Of a stretch of DNA of 64,000 nucleotides, positions 55,915 to 64,000 are shown piece by piece (positions within the stretch are counted from its first letter, which is position 1; every line of letters starts with the position of its first letter). The stretch covers positions 2,170,001 to 2,234,000 of the forward strand of contig NZ_CP056047.1 of NCBI RefSeq assembly GCF_021559775.1. Reading direction: 5' to 3'. Source of the stretch: Gillisella vitis. GTDB taxonomy: Bacteria; Pseudomonadota; Alphaproteobacteria; Rhizobiales; Rhizobiaceae. The position numbers were made by a program, and so were the translations under genes. The notes under the pieces are model-generated. The model saw nothing but the letters and a program-made list of their open reading frames with translations, did not search any database and had not been told where the DNA came from.

Positions 55915-56148
55915 ATGAAACAATTCGAATGTGGACGTCTCGTACCCGGTTGCGAATGGCATACGCATGCCAAGGAAGAAGCCGAGGTGGTGCATCGTGC
56001 GGTTGACCATATCCGCATGGTACATGGAGACAGCGTGATCCGAGACAATATTGTCCCGACGGTCCGAGCGCGGATTATCGAAACCGGCGGCAGCCCCATG
56101 AAGGCAAACCGCCAAGCGGATGACAATTCCGCCAACCACGCCGCGTAA
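55915..56148 (+). CDS. DUF1059 domain protein
   Basis: The 77-residue protein MKQFECGRLVPGCEWHTHAK matches the DUF1059 pattern: a Cys pair (CG...GC), then HTHAKEEAEVVHRAVDHIRM and an HG element. Such proteins may bind metal through their Cys/His residues; function is unknown. GGAGGAAAG precedes the ATG at 55915. It is convergent with the CCA-adding enzyme gene, 6 bases away. Confidence 0.8.
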   Translation: MKQFECGRLVPGCEWHTHAKEEAEVVHRAVDHIRMVHGDSVIRDNIVPTVRARIIETGGSPMKANRQADDNSANHAA

Positions 56149-56154
56149 TAACAA

Positions 56155-57417
56155 TCAACCCGACGGCGTCACCGCCTCTTTAAGCCGGGAAAGAAGCTTT
56201 TCCCGGCTGAAGGTGAAATTGGCTTGAACCCAGCTGTCTTCCAGTGTCGCAAGCACCCGACCAATCTCCGGTCCGGGCGCAAGACCGGCGGCAATGGCAT
56301 CACTGCCGGTGATGGGAAAGACTGGCTTTTCAAAAGCTTGCGCCCGTTGCAGCAGCCTAAACCAGCGGGCTGACGCCGCCATGCTGGTGGCATCCCCTTC
56401 TGCCTTGGCACGGGCTGAAGCCAGCGACAGCTTCAATTGCGCGATAATTCCGGGCTTGTCGTGCCGATAGAGCAACCGGTCGAGAGCAAGATCGACCATG
56501 TCGTCCTTGATCTTCGGCGCGGTGGCAAAGCGCTGCAAAAACTCCGCCTCGGCCCGCGACAGTTTCAGCCGCTCGGCCAATCCCTTCATCCGCTCAGGGT
56601 TATCAGGCACCATTGCCACCAGCCGCAACAGTGGCTCCGGTTGCCAGTTCAGGGCGATTTGCGTGGCGATCAGGCCCGGAATGGCATCGATCCCCCATTT
56701 TTCGGTTTCCGGCAGGATCGCCGTCAACACGCCCGATTGACGCATCCACAGCAGCGCCCGGCCCGGGTCTTTTGCCGAGAGCAGCTTTTTCGTCTCCGAC
56801 CAGACCCGCTCGGCAGACAGCCGGTGCAATTCGTCACGCGCCGCCGCACAGGCCCGCAGGCCGTCGGCATCCGGGCGTCCGCGCCCATACCAGGCAAAAA
56901 ACCGGAAGAAGCGCAGCACCCGCAGATAATCCTCGGCAATCCGCAGGCGGGCATCGCCAATGAACCGCAGCGTGCCGGTTTGAAGATCCGCCAGCCCGCC
57001 GACCGGATCGATGACCTCGCCAGACGCCGTGGCATAAAGCGCGTTGACGGTAAAATCCCGCCGCTCGGCGTCCACCTGCCAATCGGTGCCGAACGCCACC
57101 TCGGCGTGGCGGCCATCGGTTTCCACGTCGCGCCTTAGCGTCGTCACTTCAAACGGCTTACCGCCGATCACCAGCGTCACTGTGCCATGGTCAATGCCTG
57201 TTGGCACCGCCTTGATACCTGCCGCCTCGGCCCGGGCCGTCACTTCGGAGGGAACAAGCGTGGTGGCAAGATCGATATCGCCTACCGGTTCGCCCAGCAG
57301 ACTGTTGCGCACCGCGCCGCCCACCACCCGCACCTCGCCGCCATCGGCGTTCAACAGGGCAAAGAGCTTGGCCAGCGCCGCATCCTGAAACCAGGGCTGA
57401 TCCGCAACCGTCGTCAT
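56155..57417 (-). CDS. cca: CCA tRNA nucleotidyltransferase/poly(A) polymerase family
   Basis: The 420-residue protein has the class II nucleotidyltransferase head: RVVGGAVRNSLLGEP, GDIDLATT with the two catalytic Asp, RRDFTVNALYA, DPVGGLADLQTGTLRFIG and the RNA-binding ERxxxE-like domain. It adds CCA to tRNA 3' ends or, in related proteins, A-tails. The ATG at 57417 overlaps the NUDIX gene stop (57414) by four bases. It is the last gene of the DUF1285-NUDIX-cca operon. Confidence 0.93.
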   Translation of the reverse strand: MTTVADQPWFQDAALAKLFALLNADGGEVRVVGGAVRNSLLGEPVGDIDLATTLVPSEVTARAEAAGIKAVPTGIDHGTVTLVIGGKPFEVTTLRRDVETDGRHAEVAFGTDWQVDAERRDFTVNALYATASGEVIDPVGGLADLQTGTLRFIGDARLRIAEDYLRVLRFFRFFAWYGRGRPDADGLRACAAARDELHRLSAERVWSETKKLLSAKDPGRALLWMRQSGVLTAILPETEKWGIDAIPGLIATQIALNWQPEPLLRLVAMVPDNPERMKGLAERLKLSRAEAEFLQRFATAPKIKDDMVDLALDRLLYRHDKPGIIAQLKLSLASARAKAEGDATSMAASARWFRLLQRAQAFEKPVFPITGSDAIAAGLAPGPEIGRVLATLEDSWVQANFTFSREKLLSRLKEAVTPSG

Positions 57418-58070
57418 GCATAAAGCCTTTCATAAAGCGTGCGCAGAATGCCTGCGGTAATGCCCCAGATCTGGCGCTCGCCATAGGGCATCACATAAAA
57501 ATGCCTGGTCGTCCCATTAAAGACCTTGCTGTCGCGGCGGTGATTATCGGGGTCCATCAGGAAGGATAGCGGCACTTCAAACACATCGGCCACTTCATCC
57601 GGGTTGATGGTCAGACGAAATCCTGGCTGCACCACCGCCAGCACCGGCGTGATGCGAAAGCCGGTGCCTGCGAGATAATGCGGCAACCGACCGACAGTCT
57701 CGACAAAGCGCGGATCAAGGCCGATTTCCTCTTCCGCCTCGCGCAGTGCCGCCGCTTCCGGGCTTGCGTCTTCCGCATCGATACCGCCGCCGGGAAAGGC
57801 GATCTGACCGGAATGCTTGCGCAGCGTTGTGGTGCGCTGGGTCAGGATGATCCGCGCGTCATCGCCATCATCCACGACAGGCACCAGCACGGCGGCATCC
57901 TTCAGCCGCAGGCCTTCCAGCTTCAGCAGGATATCGGTATTCAGCACGTGATCACCATGGTCGCGCCAGGCGGTTTCCAGTGGCGCACCGCTCTGGCTCT
58001 GCGCCCGGCGGCGAAATTCATCGGCGGTGAAGCCTGACAGGGTCAGATTATTCCGGTTGGTTTCCGTCAT
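57414..58070 (-). CDS. NUDIX coenzyme A pyrophosphatase-like hydrolase
   Basis: The 218-residue protein has HSGQIAFPGGGID followed by the Nudix box (LREAEEEIGL at its end) and the UPF0035 signature around LTQRTTTLRKHSGQIAF, which characterises CoA pyrophosphatases. It hydrolyses CoA or its derivatives to 4'-phosphopantetheine and 3',5'-ADP in the presence of Mg or Mn. The start overlaps the DUF1285 gene stop by four bases and the end overlaps cca by four, so the three genes are tightly coupled. Confidence 0.9.
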   Translation of the reverse strand: MTETNRNNLTLSGFTADEFRRRAQSQSGAPLETAWRDHGDHVLNTDILLKLEGLRLKDAAVLVPVVDDGDDARIILTQRTTTLRKHSGQIAFPGGGIDAEDASPEAAALREAEEEIGLDPRFVETVGRLPHYLAGTGFRITPVLAVVQPGFRLTINPDEVADVFEVPLSFLMDPDNHRRDSKVFNGTTRHFYVMPYGERQIWGITAGILRTLYERLYA

Positions 58071-58690
58071 GATGCCAATCCATCCAGATCCGCCGCTGGC
58101 ATAATCGCAAATGTCTCGCCGCCGGAGCGGATGGCAAACATCGCCTGTCCGTCGATGTCGATGACCTCGCCCAGCGCCATCAACTCATAGGTGACGGCGC
58201 GTGACACCAGCGCCTCCAACCGTCCGCGCACGGCAAGATAGGGTTTCAATTGCTGGTGCTCGCCCTCAATCACAAACCGCAGTGGATGCTCAGGCCCGGC
58301 CTCAACGAGATCACCGACATTAGTGCGAAAGGTCAAGACAGGTTCGCCATTGCTTGCGCCAACCGTCATTTCCACGGCGACGAAATGGGCGTCTGCGACC
58401 TTGATTCCCAGTTTTTCCACAGGCGTGACCAGATAGGTCTTCCCATCCTCGTCCTTGCGCAACACGGTTGAAAACAACCGCACCAAGGGCGCGCGACCAA
58501 TCGGCGTGCCGAGATAGAACCAAGTGCCATCGGCCAGGATTTCCATGTCGATATCGCCGCAAAACGCCGGGTTCCAGCGCTCAACCGGTGGAAGACCGGG
58601 CTTGCCCCCTGCCGTCTGGTCGGCGGCACGGGCAATCATCGCAGCCAATCCAGCCGCATCGCCCGCGTCATTGTTTTCATCGCCTGCCAT
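58067..58690 (-). CDS. DUF1285 family protein
   Basis: The 207-residue protein has WNPAFCGDIDMEILADGTWF, GTPIGRAPLVRLFSTVLRKD and YLVTPVEKLGIKV, diagnostic of DUF1285. It is soluble, with a split beta-rich fold by family knowledge; no function is established. It is first in the operon with the NUDIX hydrolase and the CCA enzyme, an order conserved in rhizobia. The divergent moxR gene starts 200 bases away. Confidence 0.9.
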   Translation of the reverse strand: MAGDENNDAGDAAGLAAMIARAADQTAGGKPGLPPVERWNPAFCGDIDMEILADGTWFYLGTPIGRAPLVRLFSTVLRKDEDGKTYLVTPVEKLGIKVADAHFVAVEMTVGASNGEPVLTFRTNVGDLVEAGPEHPLRFVIEGEHQQLKPYLAVRGRLEALVSRAVTYELMALGEVIDIDGQAMFAIRSGGETFAIMPAADLDGLAS

Positions 58691-58890
58691 GTTTGCGTCC
58701 CGGTTTTAACCTTATTAGACATCGAAGTGAGACATGGGACACGAGATAGTCATTTGAAACACGCTTGTCAGCCGCCCCACGGGGAATAAGTTAGATAAAC
58801 TGCGCCGATACACGTAATGATCGATTCTTCTGGCAATCGGCACAGGCCTGCCTTACCTACCAATGACGATATGAGCCAACGGAGACCGCC

Positions 58891-59904
58891 ATGGGCATGA
58901 TCAACACCACGGACACCGCGCTCGATGAAAAAGCCATCGTCGCTCTGGCTGAACAGGCCCTGGCCGAAATTGCCAGCGTGCGCGCCGAGGTCTCCAAGGT
59001 TATTTTCGGCCAGGAAAAGGTCGTGGAAAACACCCTGCTGGCCATTCTCTCCGGTGGCCATGCGCTGCTGGTAGGCGTGCCGGGCCTGGCCAAGACCAAG
59101 CTGGTCACTACACTTGGCACCGTGCTGGGGCTGGACGCCAACCGAATCCAGTTCACCCCCGACCTGATGCCATCAGACATTCTCGGCACCGAAGTGATGG
59201 ACCAGGACGAGCATGGCCGCCGCTCCTTCCGCTTCGTCAAGGGACCGGTGTTTGCGCAATTGCTGATGGCCGACGAAATCAACCGGGCCAGCCCGCGCAC
59301 CCAATCCGCCCTGCTGCAATCCATGCAGGAATACCACATTACCATTGCCGGTCAGCGCTATGACCTGCCTGCGCCTTTCCATGTGCTGGCCACCCAGAAC
59401 CCGCTGGAACAGGAAGGCACCTATCCGCTGCCGGAAGCCCAGCTCGACCGCTTCCTGTTGCAGGTCGATGTCGGCTATCCGGATCTGACGGCGGAACGGC
59501 AGATCCTGCTCGACACGACCGGTGTCAGTGACAGCCATGCCAGCGCCGTGCTGGATGCGCCCCGCCTGCTCGACATTCAGAAGCTGGTTCGCCAGATGCC
59601 GGTGCCGGATAGCGTGGTCGATGCCATCCTGTCGCTGGTGCGTGCCGCCCGGCCCGGCCAAGGTCATACGGACACCGACAAGCATGTGGCCTGGGGTCCC
59701 GGTCCACGCGCCGGACAGGCTTTGATGCTGTGCGCCCGCGCCCGTGCGCTTTACGAAGGCCGTCTTGCGCCATCGATTGACGATGTGCATGCGCTGGCCG
59801 AACCGGTGCTTCAGCACCGGATGGCCTTGACCTTTGCGGCCCGTGCCGAAGGCATGGCGGTGCGTGATGTGATCGCCGGCCTCATTAAGCACAACAAAGC
59901 GTGA
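58891..59904 (+). CDS. MoxR family AAA+ ATPase
   Basis: The 337-residue protein has Walker A GVPGLAKTKLV (about residues 62-72), Walker B LLMADEINRASPRTQSALL and sensor 1 LATQNPLEQEGTYPLPEAQL, all diagnostic of MoxR (RavA/MoxR branch). MoxR ATPases act as chaperones that help assemble or activate proteins with VWA domains, usually encoded next to them. GGAG lies before the ATG at 58891. It opens an operon with DUF58, DUF4159 and a further membrane protein. Confidence 0.95.
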   Translation: MGMINTTDTALDEKAIVALAEQALAEIASVRAEVSKVIFGQEKVVENTLLAILSGGHALLVGVPGLAKTKLVTTLGTVLGLDANRIQFTPDLMPSDILGTEVMDQDEHGRRSFRFVKGPVFAQLLMADEINRASPRTQSALLQSMQEYHITIAGQRYDLPAPFHVLATQNPLEQEGTYPLPEAQLDRFLLQVDVGYPDLTAERQILLDTTGVSDSHASAVLDAPRLLDIQKLVRQMPVPDSVVDAILSLVRAARPGQGHTDTDKHVAWGPGPRAGQALMLCARARALYEGRLAPSIDDVHALAEPVLQHRMALTFAARAEGMAVRDVIAGLIKHNKA

Positions 59905-59919
59905 GGGAGCGGTAGCGTT

Positions 59920-60882
59920 TTGGCAGGATTTGCACCAGAAGCGATGAGAGGGCCTGCTGACGGACGGATCGTCGAGAAAACCCCGACCGGGGATGTTCTG
60001 GCCCGCGCCCGCCAACGCGCTGCCCTCATTCCCGATTGCATGGTGGAAGCCAAGCGCATCGCCAATACGGTGATTTCCGGCTGGCATGGGCGCAGAAAAC
60101 GCGGCATTGGCGAAAATTTCTGGCAGTTCCGCCCCTATGCGGAGGGCGAAAGCCTGGCCGGAATCGATTGGCGCCGCTCGGCCCGCGACGATCATCTCTA
60201 TATCCGCGACCGCGAATGGGAAGCGGCCCACACGATCTGGCTTTGGGCCGATCTGTCGCCTTCAATGATGTATAAATCTCGCTTCGGCAGTGTTTCCAAG
60301 GAAAGCCGGGCGCTGGTGCTGATGCTGGCGCTGGCCGAAGTGCTGGCACGGTCCGGCGAGCGTGTCGGCTGCCCCGGCATCATGGAACCGATGTCCGCCC
60401 GCAACGCCTCCGAGCGGCTGGCGGCAGCGCTGATCCATGCGCCGGACCTGAGCGGCCTGCCCAATCAGGGCTTTCCCGATACCGCCATGATCCGCAATGC
60501 CAGCGATATCGTGCTGATCGGTGATTTTCTTGATGATCCCGATGCGATTATGGCGGGCATTGCACCGCTGGCCCGGCGCGGGTTGCGCGGTCATGTCATA
60601 GAAGTTGCCGATCCGGCGGAAGAACTGTTTCCCTATGCGGGCCGCACCGAATTTACCGACCCGGAAACCGGCGAAAAGCTGGTATCGGGCCGCGCCGAAA
60701 ACATCCGGGAAGACTATCGCCGCGCCTATTTCCTGCGCCGTGAAGCCTTGAGCGAGGAATTGCGGCGGCTGGGCTGGAGCTTTACCGCACATCTCACCGA
60801 CCGGCTGGCTTCCGAAGCGCTGGTCAAGGTGCATATGCATCTCTCCGGGGCGCCGCAGCTTTCCCACCGTGGAGGCGCGTAA
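59920..60882 (+). CDS. DUF58 protein (MoxR partner)
   Basis: The 320-residue protein has the DUF58 signature FWQFRPYAEGESLAGIDWRR (about residues 67-86) followed by a VWA-like half (TIWLWADLSPSM, residues about 107-118, with the DxSxS-like metal-site element). DUF58 proteins are typical partners of MoxR ATPases. It begins 15 bases after moxR at a TTG (59920) preceded by GGGAG, and its stop shares one base with the next start. It is probably cytosolic or peripheral. Confidence 0.92.
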   Translation: MAGFAPEAMRGPADGRIVEKTPTGDVLARARQRAALIPDCMVEAKRIANTVISGWHGRRKRGIGENFWQFRPYAEGESLAGIDWRRSARDDHLYIRDREWEAAHTIWLWADLSPSMMYKSRFGSVSKESRALVLMLALAEVLARSGERVGCPGIMEPMSARNASERLAAALIHAPDLSGLPNQGFPDTAMIRNASDIVLIGDFLDDPDAIMAGIAPLARRGLRGHVIEVADPAEELFPYAGRTEFTDPETGEKLVSGRAENIREDYRRAYFLRREALSEELRRLGWSFTAHLTDRLASEALVKVHMHLSGAPQLSHRGGA

Positions 60883-63710
60883 TGGGTGGCCTTCCGCTTG
60901 CCTTTGTCACTCCTGCGCTGCTCGGCGCGCTCGTCGTGCTGCCCGCCATCTGGTTCCTGCTGAAACTGACGCCGCCGCGCCCGCAGATGGAAGTGTTTCC
61001 ACCGCTGCGCATTCTGGCCCGGGTGCTGAAGCGGGAGGAAACCCCGGCCCGAAGCCCTTGGTGGCTGACGCTGCTGCGCATGGCAATGGCAACCCTGGTC
61101 ATTCTGGCCTTGGCCGAACCGGTGCTCAACCCGCGCGGCACATCGGTTGCCGGCGGTGGGCCGCTGGTTCTGGTCATCGACAACAGTTGGGCTAGCGTTG
61201 GAGATTGGGAGCGCCGCGTCGAGACGGCAAATGGCCTGATCGATGAGGCCGAAAGCAGCAATCTGCCGATTTCCCTGGTGTTGACCGCCGAGTTGACTCA
61301 GGATGCCGTGCCCGTCAATGCCGCCACCGCCCGCGAAAAACTAAGTGCCGCCCGGCCCCGACCTTTGACGCCGGACCGCAACCGCGCCCTCACAGCTCTG
61401 ACAGCAGCGTTGAAAGGGACCAAGCCCGGCACGCTGGCCTTCCTGAGCGACGGTGTCGCGGCCAGCGAAAGCGAACAAATCGGCAGCCAATTCTCCGCAC
61501 TGGCCCCTGCCGAATTGCGAGTAATCAGCGATGACGGCAAGGCAAGTGTCGCCCTGACTGGTGCCACCAATGGCGTCGATCAGCTTGTCGCCAAAGTCAC
61601 CCGTTTGTCGCCTGCCGATCCCCAGCAGGTCATCGTCGATGCGCAGGACCAGCAAGGACGACCGATTGCGTCAGGCACCGCCAGTTTTGCCGCCGGACAA
61701 AGCGTTGCCACGGCGGAAATTGCCGCACCTTTTGAGTTGCGCAATGATTTTGCCCGGTTGAGCCTTGCCGGTTATGGCACCGCCGGTGCCGTCCAGCTGC
61801 TGGATGACGGCTTTCGCCGCCGCAAGGTCGCGCTGCTGGCCGGTGACGCCAATGACGAATTCCAGCCGCTGCTGTCGCCGCTCTATTACATCCAGCGGGC
61901 GCTGCAACCCTATGCCGACCTGATCAAATCCAGTGAAAAGGATCTGGCCAGAGCCATTCCCGAGCTGTTGCAGCAGAACCCCTCGGCCCTGATCATGGCC
62001 GATATCGGCCGCCTGCCACCGGATGTGCAGCAACAGCTACAACGCTGGCTACAACGCGGCGGCACGCTGATCCGCTTTGCCGGACCAAGGCTTGCCGCTG
62101 CCCCTGCCGATGATCCGTTGGTGCCGGTGACGCTGCGTCAGGGTGAGCGCCAATTGGGCGGCGCGCTCTCCTGGTCGGAGCCGCAATCGCTGGCTCCCTT
62201 CCCGCCCACCAGCCCGTTTGCCGGGCTAGCGCCGCCCGATGGCGTGCTGGTCAAGCGGCAGGTTCTGGCTGAACCGACGCCTGATCTCGCCAGTCGCACC
62301 TGGGCAAGCCTTGGCGATGGCACGCCGCTGGTCACCGCCAGGGATAGCGGTGCCGGGCGCATCGTGCTGTTCCATGTCAGCGCCGAGGCCAGCTGGTCCA
62401 ATCTACCGATCTCAGGCGATTTCGTGGAAATGCTGCGCCGAGTCGTGCAGCTGGCCCATGCTAGCGGGGCCAATACCGGTAGCAATGCGACCGCCGCAGC
62501 CGCCAGCCTGCCGCCCTACCGGCTGCTGACCGAGCATGGCGGACTGACGGCGGAAGCCAGCAATGCCAAACCGCTGGAGCTGGGAGCTAAACGTCCGCCT
62601 GCCGCAACATTTGACAATCCACCCGGCCTTTACGGCACCGAAGATGGATTTTCTGCCCTTAACCTTCTGCCAGCAGGTGCCGAGTTGAAACCAATCAACC
62701 TTGATGGCGTGACGGTTCCGGTGGTGCGTGAGCCGCTGGCCGGGGCAAGTGCCACACCGCTGAAGCCGCCGCTGCTGGGTGTCGCACTGGCCCTGTTCAT
62801 CATTGACAGCCTGGTGGTGCTGGCCATGGGCGGGGCCTTTGCCCGGATGCCGAAAGCCCGGATCGCCAAAAGCGCTGGCGCTCTCGTGGTGCTGGCCGCA
62901 GCGCTGGCCTTGATGCCTGCCGACCGCAGCTTTGCCAATGACGCTAAACCCGGCGATGACGTGTTGCTGCAACGGCTGGACACCACCCATCTGGCCTATG
63001 TGAAAACCGGAGAGCAGGACGTCGATAGCATTTCAGAACGGGGCCTGAGCGGGCTCACCGAATTTCTCACCTATCGCACCACGCTGGAGCCGGGCGCGCC
63101 GGTCGGGCTGGACATTGCCAAGGACGAGCTGTCGCTTTACCCGATCATCTTCTGGCCGATTTCTGCTAGCGCGCCGATGCCAAGCGCCGAGTCCATCAGC
63201 CGGATCGATGCCTATATGCGCTCCGGCGGGACCGTGCTGTTCGACACCCGCGACCAATTGGGCAGCATGGGTGGGCAAGGAGACGCCGGGACCAGCGCCA
63301 ATGGCGAGCGCCTGCGCCAGATCCTTGCCAATATCGATATTCCGCCACTGGAGCCGGTGCCGAAGGACCATGTGATCAACCGGTCCTTCTATCTGCTGCA
63401 TACCTATCCGGGCCGCTATACGGGCAGTCCGCTCTGGGTCGAGGCACGCCAGGAGGCACGCGCCAGCCAGAACGGCCTAACCTCGGGCGGTGACGGCGTG
63501 TCGCCAATCATCATCACCGGCAATGATTTTCTCTCCGCCTGGGCCATCGACGCCAATGGTGTGCCCATGCTGCCGACCGTGCCGCCCGATGAAAATCAGC
63601 GGGAAATCTCTTACCGCGTCGGGGTCAATATCATGATGTATATGCTGACCGGCAATTACAAAGCCGATCAGGTCCATGTTCCGGCCCTGCTGGAAAGGCT
63701 GGGTCAATAA
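60882..63710 (+). CDS. DUF4159/BatA-like large membrane protein of a MoxR operon
   Basis: The 942-residue protein has a BatA-type N-terminus with two membrane segments (about residues 5-25 and 60-80) and a VWA-like domain (PLVLVIDNSWASVGDWERR, about residues 94-112). Further membrane spans follow at about residues 625-675, and a C-terminal DUF4159 domain (from about 700; ELSLYPIIFWPISAS, MRSGGTVLFDTRDQ). The signal-like and membrane segments suggest a periplasmic DUF4159 part. It is coupled to DUF58 by a one-base overlap and followed 1 base later by the next membrane gene. The role is unknown; such operons are linked with envelope stress. Confidence 0.88.
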   Translation: MGGLPLAFVTPALLGALVVLPAIWFLLKLTPPRPQMEVFPPLRILARVLKREETPARSPWWLTLLRMAMATLVILALAEPVLNPRGTSVAGGGPLVLVIDNSWASVGDWERRVETANGLIDEAESSNLPISLVLTAELTQDAVPVNAATAREKLSAARPRPLTPDRNRALTALTAALKGTKPGTLAFLSDGVAASESEQIGSQFSALAPAELRVISDDGKASVALTGATNGVDQLVAKVTRLSPADPQQVIVDAQDQQGRPIASGTASFAAGQSVATAEIAAPFELRNDFARLSLAGYGTAGAVQLLDDGFRRRKVALLAGDANDEFQPLLSPLYYIQRALQPYADLIKSSEKDLARAIPELLQQNPSALIMADIGRLPPDVQQQLQRWLQRGGTLIRFAGPRLAAAPADDPLVPVTLRQGERQLGGALSWSEPQSLAPFPPTSPFAGLAPPDGVLVKRQVLAEPTPDLASRTWASLGDGTPLVTARDSGAGRIVLFHVSAEASWSNLPISGDFVEMLRRVVQLAHASGANTGSNATAAAASLPPYRLLTEHGGLTAEASNAKPLELGAKRPPAATFDNPPGLYGTEDGFSALNLLPAGAELKPINLDGVTVPVVREPLAGASATPLKPPLLGVALALFIIDSLVVLAMGGAFARMPKARIAKSAGALVVLAAALALMPADRSFANDAKPGDDVLLQRLDTTHLAYVKTGEQDVDSISERGLSGLTEFLTYRTTLEPGAPVGLDIAKDELSLYPIIFWPISASAPMPSAESISRIDAYMRSGGTVLFDTRDQLGSMGGQGDAGTSANGERLRQILANIDIPPLEPVPKDHVINRSFYLLHTYPGRYTGSPLWVEARQEARASQNGLTSGGDGVSPIIITGNDFLSAWAIDANGVPMLPTVPPDENQREISYRVGVNIMMYMLTGNYKADQVHVPALLERLGQ

Positions 63711-63711
63711 G

Positions 63712-64000
63712 ATGAGCCTATCCTTCTCCCCCTTCCTGCCTCTCTGGGCGCTGGCCGCGCTGGCCTTGCTGGCGCTGGCCGTCGCGGCTATCGGTTTTCG
63801 CCGTGGCATACGCGGGGCAACGATCCGGCTTGTCGCCTTTGCCGCATTGATCGCCGCCCTCGCCAATCCTCAGCTTCTGTCGGAAAACCGCGACAAGCTC
63901 TCGACCGTGGTGCCTGTGATCGTTGACCGCAGCCAGAGCCAGACCGATATCGCCAGCCGCAAGGCGATGACCGATCAGGCCCTGCAGGGCGTCAAGGATA
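63712..64000 (+). CDS. Membrane protein of the MoxR operon, cut by the window edge
   Basis: The first 96 codons read MSLSFSPFLPLWALAALALL, with two membrane segments, then the start of a beta-strand VVPVIVDRSQSQTDI, similar to a VWA or glutamine-amidotransferase-like domain entry. In related operons this position encodes a large membrane protein with a GATase1-like region. It begins one base after the DUF4159 stop. The rest lies outside the window, so domain and function are not visible. Confidence 0.8.
   Translation, partial: MSLSFSPFLPLWALAALALLALAVAAIGFRRGIRGATIRLVAFAALIAALANPQLLSENRDKLSTVVPVIVDRSQSQTDIASRKAMTDQALQGVKD

Overview
The window reads as chromosomal DNA of a member of the Rhizobiaceae (Agrobacterium/Allorhizobium/Rhizobium-like alphaproteobacteria). 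The reasons are the fbcFBC-type petABC operon, the lgt / MidA-type methyltransferase / pgeF / M24 / prs block, the rplY-pth-ychF neighbourhood with tandem MaoC genes, an opgC gene for periplasmic glucan modification, a YjhX-family toxin, and a RIME-type rhizobial intergenic repeat. Coding density is high, GC is roughly 60% by eye, and GTG/TTG starts are frequent. I see no rRNA, tRNA, CRISPR array, prophage or intact insertion sequence.

Layout. 0-9.5 kb: a truncated NAD(P)-binding protein divergent from a LysR regulator, a DUF2188 protein, a ChaA-type antiporter, OpgC, aspartate aminotransferase (aatA), an EamA transporter, a cold-shock protein and an MBL-fold hydrolase. 9.6-12.4 kb: a MarR regulator, an OmpR-type response regulator and an EnvZ-like kinase; a RIME-like repeat supplies the regulator's stop codon. 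12.4-22.7 kb: housekeeping genes (csaA-like, proC, ybjN, ubiK, lgt, midA-like, pgeF, M24-fold protein, lipoprotein, prs), interrupted by an unusual lower-GC carbamoyltransferase paralogue. 23-27.4 kb: a two-winged-helix regulator, then an aldehyde-oxidation unit (DUF779, aldehyde dehydrogenase, an AcoR-like GAF-Fis regulator without an AAA+ domain), with two tandem 143-bp hairpin elements between DUF779 and the dehydrogenase. 27.7-40.5 kb: rplY and pth separated by a c-di-GMP module (HAMP-PAS-GGDEF-EAL protein plus a periplasmic solute-binding protein), then YcxB-like, GNAT, clpS, ychF, an exported protein, two MaoC proteins, glutathione peroxidase, AraC, LysE and apt. 40.7-43.5 kb: petABC. 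44-53.7 kb: an EEP-family protein, a TopAI(YjhX)/YjhQ-type toxin-antitoxin pair, two exporter half-transporters, trmL, an alpha/beta-hydrolase-like protein and an isolated flagellin. 53.8-58.7 kb: small genes, hemF, and the DUF1285-NUDIX-CCA operon. 58.9-64 kb: a MoxR-DUF58-DUF4159 operon that runs off the window.

Most of the window is conserved core genome. The parts that look accessory or under-described are the covarying tandem hairpin elements (24,463-24,746), the solute-binding-protein/GGDEF-EAL pair (28.8-32.0 kb), the carbamoyltransferase paralogue (20.5-21.4 kb), the aldehyde regulon with its AAA-less regulator and 8-bp inverted-repeat operator, and the TopAI/YjhQ pair with a UUCG-loop hairpin in its leader. 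All functional calls are from reading the translated sequence. No database search was possible.
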